Source: Alopecurus myosuroides (Eukaryota > Streptophyta > Magnoliopsida > Poales > Poaceae). Taken from it: a stretch of DNA of 64,000 nucleotides. Positions 38,375 to 52,449 of the stretch are shown here, piece after piece. A model generated the notes under the pieces. That model saw only the letters and a list, made by a program, of their open reading frames with translations, searched no databases and was not told the DNA's origin. The stretch spans positions 725,165,411-725,229,410 of the forward strand of contig CM054057.1 of the NCBI GenBank assembly GCA_028641055.1, written 5' to 3'. Positions within the stretch are counted from its first letter, which is position 1, and each line of letters starts with the position of its first letter. The position numbers and the translations under genes were made by a program.

Positions 38375-40466
38375 TTTTTTTTAGAAATGGGGTAAACCCC
38401 GGCCTCTGCATCGAGTGATGCACACAACCTTTATTAATTATTGAGTATCATAGTATAGGTTTACAACGAGCACAACCTTACAGTGAGAGTAGTCTCCCTT
38501 AAAACCAACGGCAGTAATAAAACTACGAAAGCCTATTAATATGCCGCCACGTATCTCGGGAGACAAAATCCCGTGCCACCGTAAGGAGACGTCTGCAGCC
38601 ATCCACCATAAGCTTCCTTTGATCCGAAGGAAGTAAGAAAGCCCATAGTTGGATCCAATGTGCTGCCTTGAAGATAACCTGTAAGACATGAAAAACATCT
38701 TTCTTGTTAAAAACAACATCATTCCTACAAGTCCAAATGGCCCAACAAATAGCCGATACTCCAATTCTTATCCTATCTTTAGTCTTCTTATCGATCCCAT
38801 TTAACCAATTCCCAAACATGTTTGTAACATTGGAGATTAAAAATTTCATGTGGTTTTTAGATAAGAAGGTTCTGAGATACTCATAAGTTTTGAGATAGAT
38901 TGCATGACCATTCATCATATCCTCATACATGGATTTAACAGAGAACAACGCATTCTATGTCAAATTCCAATGAAACTTGTCCTCATAGTCAACTAAAGAA
39001 ATATTCATCAATCGCAAACAGAGATGAGACCACATATCCCACGTATTACCTATTAAATTCCTACGAAAGGAAATATTAATAGGCGGAGCATTGTGAAATA
39101 CATCATGTACAGAAACATTTTTGTATTGCACAATATTATATAAGAGAGGGTATTGATCGGATAGTGGAGTTGGACCTAACCAAATATCTTCCCAAAATCT
39201 AGTTCCCTCACCGTTACCAATTTTAAAAGAACCTCTACTAAAGAAGTCCTCCTTTACTTTCTTCAAACCTTTCCAAAAGGGAGAATCATTAGGTTGTGCT
39301 TCAACATGAGCTAAAGATTTACTATCAAGGTATCTGTTTTGCAATAATTCCTGCCAAACACCATCCTCAGTAAGAATCTTAAAAAGCCATTTACTAAGTA
39401 AACACTTATTTTTCAGCTCTAGCACTTCCACCCCTAATCCACCCTAATCCTTAGGTCTACATATAATATTCCATCTTGTTAATCTATATTTTCGTTTGTT
39501 TTCATCACTCTGCCAGAAAAAACGAGATCTATAAAAATCAAGTCTCTTACGAACTCCAATTGGAATTTCCAAAAAAGAGAGCATAAACATGGGTAAACTA
39601 GTTAACACCGAATTAACCAACAGTAAGCGGTCACCGTAAGACAATAGTTTACCTTTCCAACACCCAAGTTTGTCCTCAAAACGGCTCTCTACAGGGTGCC
39701 ATTCAGAATTGGTCATTTTTTTTTGTGATGGATAGGGATTCCCAAATAATTAAAAGGTAAAGATCCAGACTCACAACCAAAAATTTGTTTGTACTGATCC
39801 TCTACCTCCTTAGCCTTCCCAAAACAAAAAACTTCACTCTTATGAAAGTTAATCTTGAGACCCGATAATTGTTCAAAGATACACAAAATTAACTTAAGAT
39901 TTAGAGCCTTATCAAGATCATGCTCTAAGAAAAGAATAGTATCATCAGCGTACTGGAGTATAGACAAACCTCCATCAACTAGGTTAGGAATTAGACCCCC
40001 AATTTGTCCATTTCCTTAGCCCTAGCAATAATAACAGCCAACATGTCTGCCACTATATTAAAAAGGATCGGAGATAAAGGATCTCCCTGCCTAAGTCCTT
40101 TTTGCGTTTGGAAATAATGGCCAATATCATCGTTCACTCGAATACCTACACTTCCTCCCTGAACAAATTGCATAATCATTTTTAACCATTGTTGTGCAAA
40201 ACCTTTCATACGCAAATCTTGTTGTAGAAAGGGCCACTTGACCTTATCATACGCCTTCTCGAAATCAATTTTAAAAATGACCCCATCCAATTTCTTTTTC
40301 TTAAGTTCATGAATAGTTTCACGCAGGGTAACAACTCCTTCTAAGATGTTTCTCCCAGGCATGAAAGCAGACTGTGATGGTCGAACCACCTTATTCACAA
40401 TTTGGGTAATACGATTAGTACCCACCTTTGTAAAATCTTAAAACTAACATTGAGAAGGCATATAGG
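38375..40466 (-). mobile_element. LINE C, 3' part: reverse transcriptase, zf-RVT, 3' UTR, poly(A)
   Basis: Read on the minus strand from 40466: CLLNVSFKI, SAFMPGRNILEGVV, FKIDFEKAYDKVKWPFL, GLRQGDPLSPILFNIVADML, then LQYADDTILFLE with the catalytic YADD, and KINFHKSEVFCFGKA. These are reverse transcriptase blocks in family order. Then YGDRLLLVNSVLTSLPMF, RRL-type DFYRSRFFWQSD, and a zf-RVT end with CRNDVVFNKK to 38523. The 3' UTR and an 8-A tail lie at 38375-38522. Frameshifts are few (about 39998, 39715, 39440, 38950), so this copy is much better kept than LINE A. Confidence 0.9.
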
Positions 40467-43400
40467 TGGGGTGACCCGGCATACCACTGCATGTTGTAGT
40501 ACGCCAGTCGTTGACATAACACTCACAGAACACCGTTCCGCAAATATTACATCCCTCAGGGTGGTACAACAGAAACATTGCGGGACTGATTGTCATACAA
40601 CAAATATATTACAAGACAAACTGTACTGACAAGAGGATGAGCTCACGATGAGGTCATCCATTATTGTATTTAGAACAACAACTGAAAATTAAAGCAGGTG
40701 CTAACACGGGAACTCAACAGCCATCAAGAGAGTCCATGGCTGCTCGATTCGACCGTGATAAGTGTTTATTTCAGACTAGGCTAAACCTAGTCAGACTCAG
40801 CCCCCTCGGGATCAACTCCGTACTGAATGGTGTAGTCGACTCCTACCACTCCTCTGGAGAGGTCCGGCTCCTCGTAGAAGATGTCTTCTTGGCCTCCGAG
40901 GATATTGAAGGATGCTTCTTCTAAGTTTTCATAGCCTAAGCAGGGGCCAAACGGGATTGAATGAGTAACGAGCGTTACTCAGCAAGTTCATTAAGTACAG
41001 AAGTAATTGATGCACTAACTACGGTCCTCGACTCTAAAGAGTCTAGACAGATGCAACGTTTTGTCAAAACTTTCTTCAAAAGATTGCTTTTAATACTGAA
41101 AACTATGCCCGCCAGTCTTCACAGGACTAGAACTTCATGGAGTTACCTTTCCTACGGCGTTCGCAGTTCCAACCCGGAACAAGGGGTAACATGCCACATC
41201 CTTTTACACTCTGCAGAGGTGCGTTACTTTACCCATGGGCGACCAAGACCATGTTGCACAACCAGGCGCGCGATCCTGTCCACTCCCACTCAGGTGTGGG
41301 GCCTGGTTGTTGGTCCAAGGCAAACCGTGATTCTCCGCACAAAGCATGCCCAGCCATTTCCACCAGCAGGTTGAACGCCCGATTCCACCACTCACGATGG
41401 AGATCTACGCGCCCCTGGCAGACACTCATAGACCCCAGAGTCCGTGGGACGTAAGGGCTCCCACCCATGTGCATGTAGTCCCGTAGAACCTACAGCGTAC
41501 GTCTCTGGCAGCCCGTTGACATGCGAACGAGAAAAGATCACAGCTGACTTACTCCCCCCATAGAAGACCCATGGTCAACGCGGTATTTACGGCGCAAGAA
41601 TTCTGACGGAAGTGGTGATTAATCCTAGGTAATACTTTCCCGTGCAGATGGAACCTTCCTTAGACCTATTCATCTTACCATGGTTCCATCCGCCCACCAG
41701 ACAGAACGCTACCACTCGGGTAGTCATTCAAGTAGTTATATTATTATAAAAGTAGGATCATGCATTCTTTTGAGCGGAGGTGGTATTACGATAAGGTTTT
41801 GAAAATAGTTGTTATGAGATAGTTCAAAGGACATGAGCAAGTGATGAACTTGCCTTGATATGGACAGGTAATGAATTCTGAAGCTTGGAGCAGATCCCGA
41901 CTTCCTTGTTCTACAAAACACCACCATTGTCTGGTAAAGACAATGTTTAAAGAAGCAAATGATGCTATTATGCATAACGATGGTATGTATGCATTTTTTT
42001 TATCTAAATGATCATTTGGGTGTACTAAATATTTTGTAATAATTGTTTTGTTTGTGATTTCATTATTTTTTCAAAGTTAATGATTATTAGTGTTATTAAT
42101 ATTTATTTTTATGTTATTTTTATTAATTTAATAAATTAAGTATTTATTGTTTTCCCAGAAAACATAAATTATGGAATGTTTGAAATGATTAAATATTGAA
42201 TTAATTTTTAGAAGATATAATCTTATTTGATTGAATTATTCTAAAGCAAGTTTTATTTATTAAGAATTAAGTATTTCAAAATTATAATTTTTAGGACTAT
42301 AGGTATTATTGTATTATTATTCTTAAATTTTTATACACAAAAACTTTACTGAATTAATAATTATTTCTGTTATGATTGTTTGAAATTTGTAGAATTTTAT
42401 TTATTATCTGCTAATATTTTTATAATTCTTTTATTAAAGAATTTGGTCAAATGACCGTGTTGCCCCTAGGGCTGACAGGTGGCCCGCTGGCCTGGTCGAG
42501 CCATACCAGACCAGACACCCGCCCGCGCGCTCTCCCCTCCTCTCTTCTTCTCCTCGCCCGCGGGCGATGCAGAGGCGACCAAAATCGCCTCCCTCCGGCG
42601 ATTTACTCCGCCACCCTCCGGCCAACCCCGCCGCCGTGACCGAGCGCAATCGACGCGCCACCCTGCCCTCTACTCCTTCCTCCACCTCGATCTTCTTTCT
42701 ACCCAATGTTCCTCCCGCGGACAACCCAAACCCTAACCCTAGGTTTCGGAAGCCCGGGGTGTTCCACACCTCTCCGGTGGTTCCTACTCCTCGAGGTGGC
42801 TCCAGGGTGCTCCCGGGTGATTCAAGTGCTGCTGCTGCTTCCTCAAGGTGGCTGCGGTTGCAGGGACGATGCCGCCGGGACGGCCTCCTGGAGAGCAACC
42901 GCGGCTCGTCGCCGTTCATCTCTTCCTCGACTGGCTGTGGTCACCACGATGGTGACCACCTGTGTGTACTCCTCTCCCCTTCTCTCTGTCCCCTCTCTTC
43001 TCTCTCTCTCTGTATCCTTTTCCCCCTTGCCCAGGAGCCTGGCCGTCGTGCTAGTGCTCATGCCATGCCCCATGCGAACCCTCTGTGAGCTTGTGGATGA
43101 ATTGATTAGGCTTAGGGGATTTTCCCTATTGAGTTCTTGCTACAGAGCCTATGGAGAATTTGTTATTCTCTGTGATGAATTGGAGATCTGAATGCTTTGG
43201 TGGAGTGTTCTATTCCTAGAAATTATCTATCTGATGCACTATACTATGGAATTTTTGTAGGTATCATCTTGGTGCTGGTAGTGCAAATTGTCTGGGATTT
43301 ACTCCCTATGCCATTTCTGTGAAATGGTTCCCTTTGGTTAACTCCCTGTGATAAATCCTTTGGCCTACTATATGTTGAACAGATCCTAATAGAATATGTG

Positions 43401-45054
43401 GCTTCCAACTTTATATGGGTGTGCTTGTTTGTTGATAGGTATTAATCTGAATTTTTATTTAGAGAATATGCCATCAACCTATCATTTCCTTTTACTGTTT
43501 CCATGTCCTAATACAATTGTGTTGAGGTATCAGATCTTTAGATCTGGTGCCCATCAATTCTGTTTAAGTGACATGATGCAATAGCCCTTTGGCTTATGGT
43601 TTGCTTCAGGATCCTTTTGCTAATATATTCTATACTTTGCTGAGCTGATGCCTCCTTGCATCAAATGATAAGAACAGATTATTTCACATGATTCTTTTAC
43701 TTCTTTGAAGCTTATTAATTAAGAACAGATGCTTGCACTTATTTCCTTTGCCCCCAAGCCTATGATGCATAGCCTGAGGCCTTTCTCTAAATAAGAACAG
43801 ATGCTTAACTTGATAGATCTATCCCCAATGATGAGCTATAGCATAGCGTCACTATGCCTCTCTGAGGGTACTGACACCCCAACAAATCTTGTGTGCAACT
43901 AGCCACTGAATGGCTTAGAGGGTACCAAGAAATTCACCTTAGGTGATGATCAAAATGGTTGGTGGATTTTGGTGCTTGTGGCTTGCTTGAATATCTCATG
44001 TTGCTTCCTGGTACCTTGGCCTTGTATTCTTGATTGCAGGCTTGCAATCAGATACTCCAGTATATAGTGGAGTGGATGATTTGGTGGGTGTGCTTCTCTT
44101 GTTCTAGGTTGCTTTTGCAATCCGAGCAATATCAGGGGAAAGTGATGTGTGTGCCCCCTCTCTTGCGGCTGTTGTGGTTTTTATACCACAGTTGTGGTTT
44201 TGACAACACAAAAGCTTGTATATGAGTGTGATGTGTGCCTGTACATGAGTGTGCTGTGTGCCTTCTTGCCAGTGAGGAGATATTTTCTCCAGGCATTCAG
44301 CTGATCTTATCCTTGCCTGGTATTTTTCTTGTGATGCCAGTTGTAATTCCTAGTCTTTGCCTGTGATGTTGGTCTGAGGCTATATTTAACAGAGCAGATA
44401 CTACACAGTCTTTTTTAATACCTGTGATGACTTCATCAGTGCATCTCACTGAAAATCTGAGGGTACTCATTCCCCCCTAACCATTCTGTTTTGGTTTTGT
44501 ATTTTGTTTTGCAGGTTTGAAGATATCAGATGCTATGGATTAAATAGTGTTAGTTCTAGGATCAATTTCTTATAATAGCTCATTTGTAAAATTGTTGTAA
44601 TATTTCTATTTTGGAACCCATTGTAAAGACCTTGTAACTTATGTGATTATTAATAAATTTTATTTTTTCCTTATCTATTCTTGTTAATATTTAGAGATAA
44701 TTCAATATTTGCTATCTCAAATATGAGTCCAATGATTTATATTTCAGATATAATCTTGTCTATCTAATTTGATTTTCAAATTCAAATACAATTCAAATTT
44801 AAATTCTAATATTCCTAAATTTAAACAATTCAAACTTTTGTATCCCAAATTCAAAATATAACCTAGAGGTCATGTCGAAATTCCATCAACTTACAGTACC
44901 AACCTCTACCTAGGAATCAGTTACTTGATGGAACCCCATTCACTCCAGGGTTTTAATTTTGTGAAAAATTTATTCAGGTTTTGCAAGCACATGCATGAAG
45001 ATGCACAAACTAATATTCTACCCCCCGTGAGTTCCTAAACGCTGGGACATTACA
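40467..45054. mobile_element. Solo LTR (4588 bp) in LINE C
   Basis: On + it starts TGGGGTGACCC and ends GGGACATTACA, with TG...CA ends, and is flanked by ATAGG at 40462-40466 and 45055-45059. LINE C coding sequence stops and resumes at exactly these points (KYRPI then CLLNV). I find no primer-binding site, no polypurine tract followed by a second LTR, and no repeat of the ends within, so this looks like a solo LTR left by LTR-LTR recombination. A GC-rich promoter-like block at 42440-43090, in the + direction (CT-rich leader, many CCG), suggests + orientation. The frames there are not convincing genes. Confidence 0.75.
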
Positions 45055-46478
45055 ATAGGCCTGTATTTAGGAAGCAACATTATCACTCCAAAGTTCAGCT
45101 TAAACAGCTGAAGATTAGCTTGCTTAAACTGGGTAAACATGGCCATCAAATCTATTTTAATAATCTCCTAGAAAGTCTTATAGGACTCTGCCGGAAACCC
45201 ATCTGGTCCCGGAGCTTTATTCAGTTCCATTTGCGATATTGCCTCAAACACTTCCTCCACTAAGAAATCAGAAGTTAGGATATCGTTTTCCTCTGGGGAT
45301 AACTGTGGTATATCATGAATATGGCTCTCCACTAAGGATAGATTATTGGGAACCGAAGGTCCAAATAATTTTTTATAATATTCAGTAATATGATTTCTTA
45401 AATTTTCTTCTCCAACAATAGTTCCCTCCTCTTGTTCCAACTGAAAAATTAATTTCTTACGATGTTTCCCTTTTGCAATAAGATGAAAATATTTAGTATT
45501 GTCTCCCCCCTCCTGGATATGTTTAGCCTTAGCCCTCTGCGCCCACTTACTCTCTTCCTCTCTACGAAGACAGCACAAACGGTCATTAGCCTCACGAAGA
45601 GTGTCCCTGTCGGCAACGGACAACATAACATTTTCAGCTTTGAGATCTAGCTCATCAATAATCTTTAGCAACCGATCTCTTTCAGCTCTACACTTACCAC
45701 TTTGATTTTTCGCCCACCCCTTTATAAACCGTCTAAGATGTCTAATCTTATTCTGCCATCGCTCTATAGCCGAACCACCTTTGACTACCTCATTCCAAAC
45801 AGAGGCAATCATCTCATAGAAACCGTCCAATTTGAGCCACGAAAGTTCAAATGAAAAACGGCTTTTATTTCCAACATGAGCCCTAGCCCCAAAATCTAAA
45901 AGGAGCGGTGTGTGATCCGACCCATTCCTAGTTAAAGCTTGGACAGAAGCAAGAGGAAATTTATTTTCCCAATCCACTGAGGCAAGAATTCTATCTAACT
46001 TTTCATAAGTAGTATTAGCCCTTCTATTTGCCCAAGTAAACTGCCTCCCAGAAAGCTCAATCTCCTTCAAGTACAAACTATGAATAATAGCATTGAACAT
46101 AACAGGCCACCTAGGATTATAATTATTAGGGTTCTTCTCTTTAGGTTTTTGTATTATGTTAAAATCCCCACCCACCAACAAAGGCAATGTTTCGTTTTCA
46201 CATATACGAACAAGCTCTGATAAGAATTGAGGTTTATACTCATCCTGAGCAGCCCCATAAACCGACACTAAGACCCACTCAAAACCATCATGCTTAGATT
46301 TGACATACAGCTTAACAGAAAAGTCACCCACATCCACCTTCTTAACCTCAACAATCAAAGAGTTTATTCCAATGAGCATACCTCTTGATCTACCCCTGGG
46401 TGGCAAACAAAACCACACAAAGTCCAAGCCCGAAGCTAAATGACTAAGAAAAGTGGATGCAAAATGTGATCTCCCTGT
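45055..46478 (-). mobile_element. LINE C, middle part: endonuclease and start of reverse transcriptase
   Basis: A 419-codon frame (45168-46427, minus) encodes most of an exonuclease-endonuclease-phosphatase domain: SRGMLIGINS, LVGGDFNIIQ, SGRQFTWANRR, LDRILAS and NGSDHTPLLLDF with the catalytic SDH. A coiled-coil linker follows with GDNTKYFHLIAKGKHRKK, then the entry to the reverse transcriptase MELNKAPGPDGFPAE. A single stop follows at about 45168, after which LLPKYRP is readable up to the solo LTR insertion. The upstream side continues to the LTR element at 46479, then resumes at 61290. Confidence 0.93.
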
Positions 46479-48909
46479 TGAAAGTAGAAGGATGCCGCCT
46501 AGAGGGGGGGGGGGTGAATAGGCGCTTTAAAATAATTACGGTTTAGGCTTGAGTAAATGCGGAATAAAACTAGCGTTTAATTTATCAAGCACAAAACTTA
46601 TGCAAGCTAGGTTTACCTATGTGCACCAAAAACTTATGCTAGGCATGATATACAACTATGAGATAGCAAGATAGATGACTTCAAGCACGATGGCTATCAC
46701 AAAGGTAAATGCATAAGTAACGAGCTAGAGTATAGAGATAACCGAAGCACAAGGAGACACCGGTGTGATTACCGAAGTTCCTTCCCAAGGGAAGTACGTC
46801 TTCGTTGGAGAGGTGGGGAGCCACCTAGGCGCTCCTCAATAGCACGGATGTGCACACCTTATTCTCCTTGAGCTTCTCCGGTGAGGGAGATGCTCGTTTC
46901 CACTATGAGGTCGACTTGAAGGCATTGACCAAACCTTACACGAGGTTGAGGCTATCTCCACAACTCAATTGGAGGCTCTCAACGAAGCTTCTTGCAACAA
47001 GGTGGAAGCCCCAAGCACTAACCGTCTAGGGTGCTCAATACACCCAAGAGGAACAATCTCTCCGGTGACCAAGCACCCAAGAGTAACAAGCTCACGACCT
47101 TCTCTTTCACGAATCTCGTGGGGAACTCAAACCGATGCACCTAATGCAATGGCAAGAACACACAAAGTGGTCAAGAACTTCTCTCCCAAATCCCACCAAA
47201 GCAACTAATGCTATGGAGGGAGGAAGGAGGAAGAACAAGGAAAACAACAAATGAATCCCTAGATCTAGATCCAATAGATTCCCCTCACAAAGAGGAGGGA
47301 TTGATTGGTGAAGTGGTAGATCTAGATCTCCTCTCTCTTTTCCCTCAAGTGGAAGCAAGAATCATTGGAGGGATTGAGAGATAGCAACCTTTTGGAGGTC
47401 AACAATGGAGGTCAAACTTGCCCAAAAGGTTGGGGAACCATTGGGGAAGAAGGCCCCTTAAATAGGTTACCCAAATATCCAACCGTTGGAGGAAAATTCG
47501 CGCAGGGGCGGAACCTCCGGTGAAACCACCGGAACCTCCGCCCCCCGGATGAGTTAGGACATCAAAATGGCTGAAAAAATGCCCCAACCACCGGAGACTC
47601 CGGTGGTTTCACCGGAGGTTCCGCCAACATCAACCCGAAGGGATTTCCGACGGAGCTACCACCGGAGCCTCCGCTGGTGGAAAAAACTGCAGAACACGCT
47701 ATACGAAAACGGTCGTAACTTTTGCATCCGGACTCCATTTTCGATGTTCTTGGGCTCGTTGAAATCACAACAACGAGCACTACAAGAATATGCAGAGAAA
47801 CATCATAGTCCAAATGGGAATATAAAACCAAATGATGAAAGGTTTGGCCTATCAAGAAAGGACAACCGGTAGAAACCTCCAACAACAAAAATGCGATAAG
47901 TTTTTCATACGAAATCCATTTTTGATGAACTTGAGCTTGACATGAAGAACATGACAAGCTCTAAAACCTTACATGGAGAAAACCCAAATAAGAACCAAGA
48001 AGGATGATGCCAAGTATGCAAAGGTTTGAGCTCTCTACGATAGATACGATCAAGATATGCATTCAAGAGCCCCTCTTGATAGTACGGTTATCTATCCTAT
48101 AATCCGGTCTCCCAACTAGCATAATGAGACCGGTAAGATAGAAACCCTATATAAGTCATACATTTGCCTTGCGCAATCCAATTGAGCTAGATGATGGCGA
48201 TCTTAATCACCTCAAGTTGGACCACCTTTCTTGATTGCGCTTCGCTTCGTGAAGATTGTGAATTGCTCCCCCATAAGCTAATATGAGAGAGCTTATCACA
48301 TGAACATCTTCACTTGACCATAATCTCCATATGGGTGGAAAGATTCAAGCATAGGATTTCTTCTAGATGCTTCACTTGAGCTTCCACGTCAAGCTAGGTG
48401 ACGAACATCGCTCGACGATGACATAGACCATGGGCTATATGAAATCTACCTTTTTGTTCATGCCCATGGAAAGATACCTAACCACACATAGAGATGCCAC
48501 ACACACATATATGGGTTAGATCACAAAGCTATATTAACAATTTCTTACCATACCATGAGATACACAATCCCACTTGGTACATCGTGTAGCTTTGTGTGTT
48601 GATCACTAGCTTGATCAACCTTGTATCTTTTCTTCTCACTTAAAATGATGATGTCTTGAAGATAACCATGAAGGATAACATAATACTTTTCTTCAAGACA
48701 CACTAGCAATAACCTCAACTCAAACCATGACCATTCTTCATATAAATCCTTGAATATAACAATGGCCATCAAGGAAGCTAATAGAGTTCAACACATGAAC
48801 TCCATTATTTCCTATGAACAAGAACTACAAGGATAACTCAATGCAAACATTAGTCCATAGGGATTGTCAGTAATTACCAAAACCACATATGGGGCACCAT
48901 GCACTTTCA
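46479..48909 (-). mobile_element. 3' LTR of the gag-only retrotransposon (2431 bp)
   Basis: TGAAAGT ... ACTTTCA ends, preceded by CCTGT (46474-46478). On the minus strand the sequence just before it reads AAAATGGGGGAGAT, a polypurine tract. It contains the 27-bp inverted arms at 47507-47533 and 47599-47625, and an 11-G run at about 46504. The frames inside are repeated in the other LTR and show no gene family. Confidence 0.92.
47507..47625. repeat. Perfect 27-bp inverted repeat in the LTR
   Basis: Arms 47507-47533 and 47599-47625 are exact inverse complements, separated by 65 bp that include further CCACCGGAG-type half-repeats. The same structure is at 55752-55870 in the partner LTR. Confidence 0.85.
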
Positions 48910-51900
48910 ATCTCCCCCATTTTGGTAATTGATGACAATCCCTTTTTACGAGGGTTTATATGATGAATTAAGCAACCATGCAAAACAAAGAGTAAGGATG
49001 CAATAGCATGGAAGGCAAATGCTTAAGAACGAAACTAAAGCATAGAACCAAATTCCCTTAAACCCTCTAAACTTCTCCCCCATTGGCATCCATTGCCAAG
49101 ATGGGAAAAAAGATTAGAAGGCAAATATAATAAGAGCTCCCCCATAGTGTATGCATTCCTCATGATATGACTGAAATCAAGAGCATGTATCCAACTAGGA
49201 ATAGATGGAGGGAGATCAAACTATATTGAGGATCCAAAGATTTACAAGCAAAGTCAAATTGAAGGATACTTTCATAAAGAAGAAACCAACCAAAGGATCC
49301 GAAAAAAATAAACGATTGACCAAAATCAATATTATGATAAGATCAACCAAGTGTTCTAGAAAATCAAGAGGGAACTCCCCAAGGTACATGCACAATGTTA
49401 GATTTGAATTACTATATAATGTGCACAACATGGAATCATCACTCCCTTCTAGATAATTTTGAACACAAACAAGAGCAAGAGAATAGATAGGAAATGTAGC
49501 AAAGCAACTTACAAACAAACAAGAGTTGAGCAATTAAGATCAAGAAGCGACAAGTAAAGATTTACTCAACCGAAAGAGATGAGTGTGACAAGGAAGGACA
49601 TTTGTAGGAGACTAATAGGATGAGCGATGCTTCATCATAGTCTTTAAATATATGAGTCACATAGTGCATATCATGTCTTTCCCATACACACAAACCAACA
49701 AATGATAAAACACATATGTCCACAAGCTTTATAAGATTCCAAAGGAATACCAAAAGAAAAAGAAAAGCTTGTGCCTTTTAGGAACCAACAAGTAATATAA
49801 AGCAATAAAACATGGTCACTAAAGAAATAGAATATCAATTAAAGATGTAACTATTCTCGTGTGTATAAGTTTCTAAGTGGACACCAATCACAAAGATATA
49901 TATCCACAAAGAAATATGCACACCCAAAAATAGGTACAAGGGTGAAGAACATGATATCCAAGATAGGTTCATACATATACCAATAAGATTTTTGCTTGAA
50001 AGTAAAGCACTAGGATTAGTTTAATCTTAAGGGGATATAGATGGACAAACAATAAACTCACCAAAGCATCACAAATATCACAAGGGAAAAGTGATAGTTG
50101 GAATGCTTCGAGAAAGGTAACACATATCACAAAAGATTTAAATGGTTTTTGAGAATTCATCAATATTGCATATGAGAGATTTCAAGTAGAAGTTACTAGA
50201 TTAATATACTTGGGATTGGTTAATCATGAAAATGATTATAAATATCCCCTTAGTATGTAATCATCCCGGCTTACTCATAGTTGCAATAAAGATGTTTTTG
50301 ATAAGACATTTGCAAGAGCCAAATGAAATGCAACACATGGAATTCATGCCAAGATGCAACCTACACAAGGTTGAAAGCTAGAAATGTATGCATGGAATAG
50401 ATAGTTGTTACCGAGACGGCATTGTTGATGAAGAGGATGCGAGTTTGATAATCATCGTAGCTTGACTCCTATGCTATGATGGTGAGAACACCTTCCTTAT
50501 GAATGAAGCAAGCAACCAATGTATCTCCATTGTACCTAAAAACAAAAATCAAGTACAAAATGGTTCCCAAACTTATTGGGTCCAAAGTAGTTAGAACAAC
50601 TACAATACATAGGACAAACTCCACATAAATATGTGCATATTAATATGAATTTGAATTTTATGCACATCTTAGCCATTTAGGATTTGATGGAGTTTATTCT
50701 ACATACTGGATCAACGAAAGTAAGCATGTCAAAGAATATACATAGTAAATATACATGCACAAAACTTTCAAGAACCAAACAAGATACAAATTGGACAAAA
50801 TACCAATTAAAACAAAGAAGGCACTCACAAGAGATAAAATCAAACAAAGTTTCCAAGTTATATCAAAACCCCAAATCAACACATGATTTAGGAAATCAAA
50901 TAGAGGAGATAACAAAAACAACATCAACAAATAAACAAACCCTCTACACTTTTCATGATGGCACACAAAGTACCAAGACAAAAAATGTTCGTCTTCCAAA
51001 GAGACAAGTCATTGGGATAAAATACCAATTTCAAGACAACAAGTGTTCAAACACATATAGGATAGTTCTTCCAATAATAGTGCATTAATTATGATATTGC
51101 ATTTGAATACAAGATGCACACAATGGAATCATTACTCTCCATATATATTGTTCAAACACTAGTCAAGCTCAAGAAAAGCAATAAGATGCAATACCAATTA
51201 AAGAATTGTGTTCTACTCAATGTAGGATAGCTTCCCCAAGAAATGCAACACAAAGAAGTATGACTTTGAATAAGAGTGCACACGAATGGGATCATTGCTT
51301 TTCCTAACTCAATAAAGCATAAAACAAATTTTGAGTAGAGTAAGGAAGACACAAAGGAGTTTGAACCAAACAAATCCTTGGCAAGAAACAAGGCAATTTT
51401 AGAGCAATGGACAAAGTAAATATGATCAATAAACTTACCACAAATTATTATAACTTGTCAAAGACAAGAGATGTATGGAGATATTTCTCGGTGGTATATT
51501 TGTTCACAATCATATTCACAAAACATAAGTATGTGGTAAAAGATAGGAATGAAAACACCATACTTAAATAGAGATTCTTGGTGGCTTCAATAGTCGAATG
51601 ATCATGCAAAGAAATGATTAATATATCAAGAAGCAACCGGTTCCCGAGAAGGTAAATTCTAGTACTAATTTGTGGAAAACCGCACCAAGAAACTCTCTCA
51701 CAAATAAGATACCAAAAGATGAGCAAATAAAATCATTTAGGAAAATTGGAACTTGTTTGAGCACACATGCCACATAGGAATAAGATAATTAACAATATCA
51801 ATTCTACGTGGCAAAACCTTAAATGTTCACATTCTTTAGGCTTGTAATATGCACAAACATACTCCCCCCATAATGTGATAATCCGTATCTTCTTAGCAAG

Positions 51901-52449
51901 AGGCAAACAAAAACCAACTTGAGATAATCAATAGACATTAGAATTTGAATTTCTCATGAGTATGAGATACCACATAGAGACTAGATAATATTGAAATATC
52001 AACACTATGTGGTATTCCTCATGTACACACATTTTGGGATTGTGAAGTGCCAAATGCATATTACTCTCCCAAAATGGGATAGTCCATTAATCACTCAAAA
52101 GAGCCAAATAATATACACACAAGATGCAATTAGGCTCAAAGCAAACTCATACATACATTTTGTGCGAACCGACAAACACATACTAGATTACTCAAGGATA
52201 AGTAAGTAGTAAGCACTAAATATACAAAATACAAGCAAGGTACAAAACCAATATATGCAAAGGGGAAAGAAACTTTCAATGTATATATATAATGTAATAA
52301 ATACAAGTTACCGCAAGAAGGAGCATGGAATATGAGATAGAGACGTGATAATCCAAATGACTTGGCTTAAGGAAAATATACGTGATGAAGATCCCTTAAT
52401 TCTTCATGATATAGCCAAGTCTCCAATGCCCTCCGATAACACCTATTGA
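48910..52449 (-). mobile_element. Non-coding internal spacer of the gag-only retrotransposon
   Basis: About 3.5 kb, very AT-rich, between gag and the 3' LTR where pol would be expected. No protease, integrase, reverse transcriptase or RNase H motif is readable on either strand. Frames such as 50684-51088 (+) are low-complexity Lys/Thr/Ser sequence and look like chance. Confidence 0.75.

Noticed and set aside
42434..43191. Frames of 161-173 codons in the GC-rich part of the solo LTR
   Set aside because: Both strands are open, low complexity, Pro/Arg-rich; better explained as LTR promoter and leader sequence.
47567..47872. 101-codon frame in the LTR, repeated at 55812-56117
   Set aside because: Present twice only because LTRs are duplicated; it runs through the hairpin and has no recognisable domain.
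50684..51088. 134-codon + frame in the retrotransposon spacer
   Set aside because: AT-rich low-complexity Lys/Thr/Ser sequence antisense to gag; no homology recognised.
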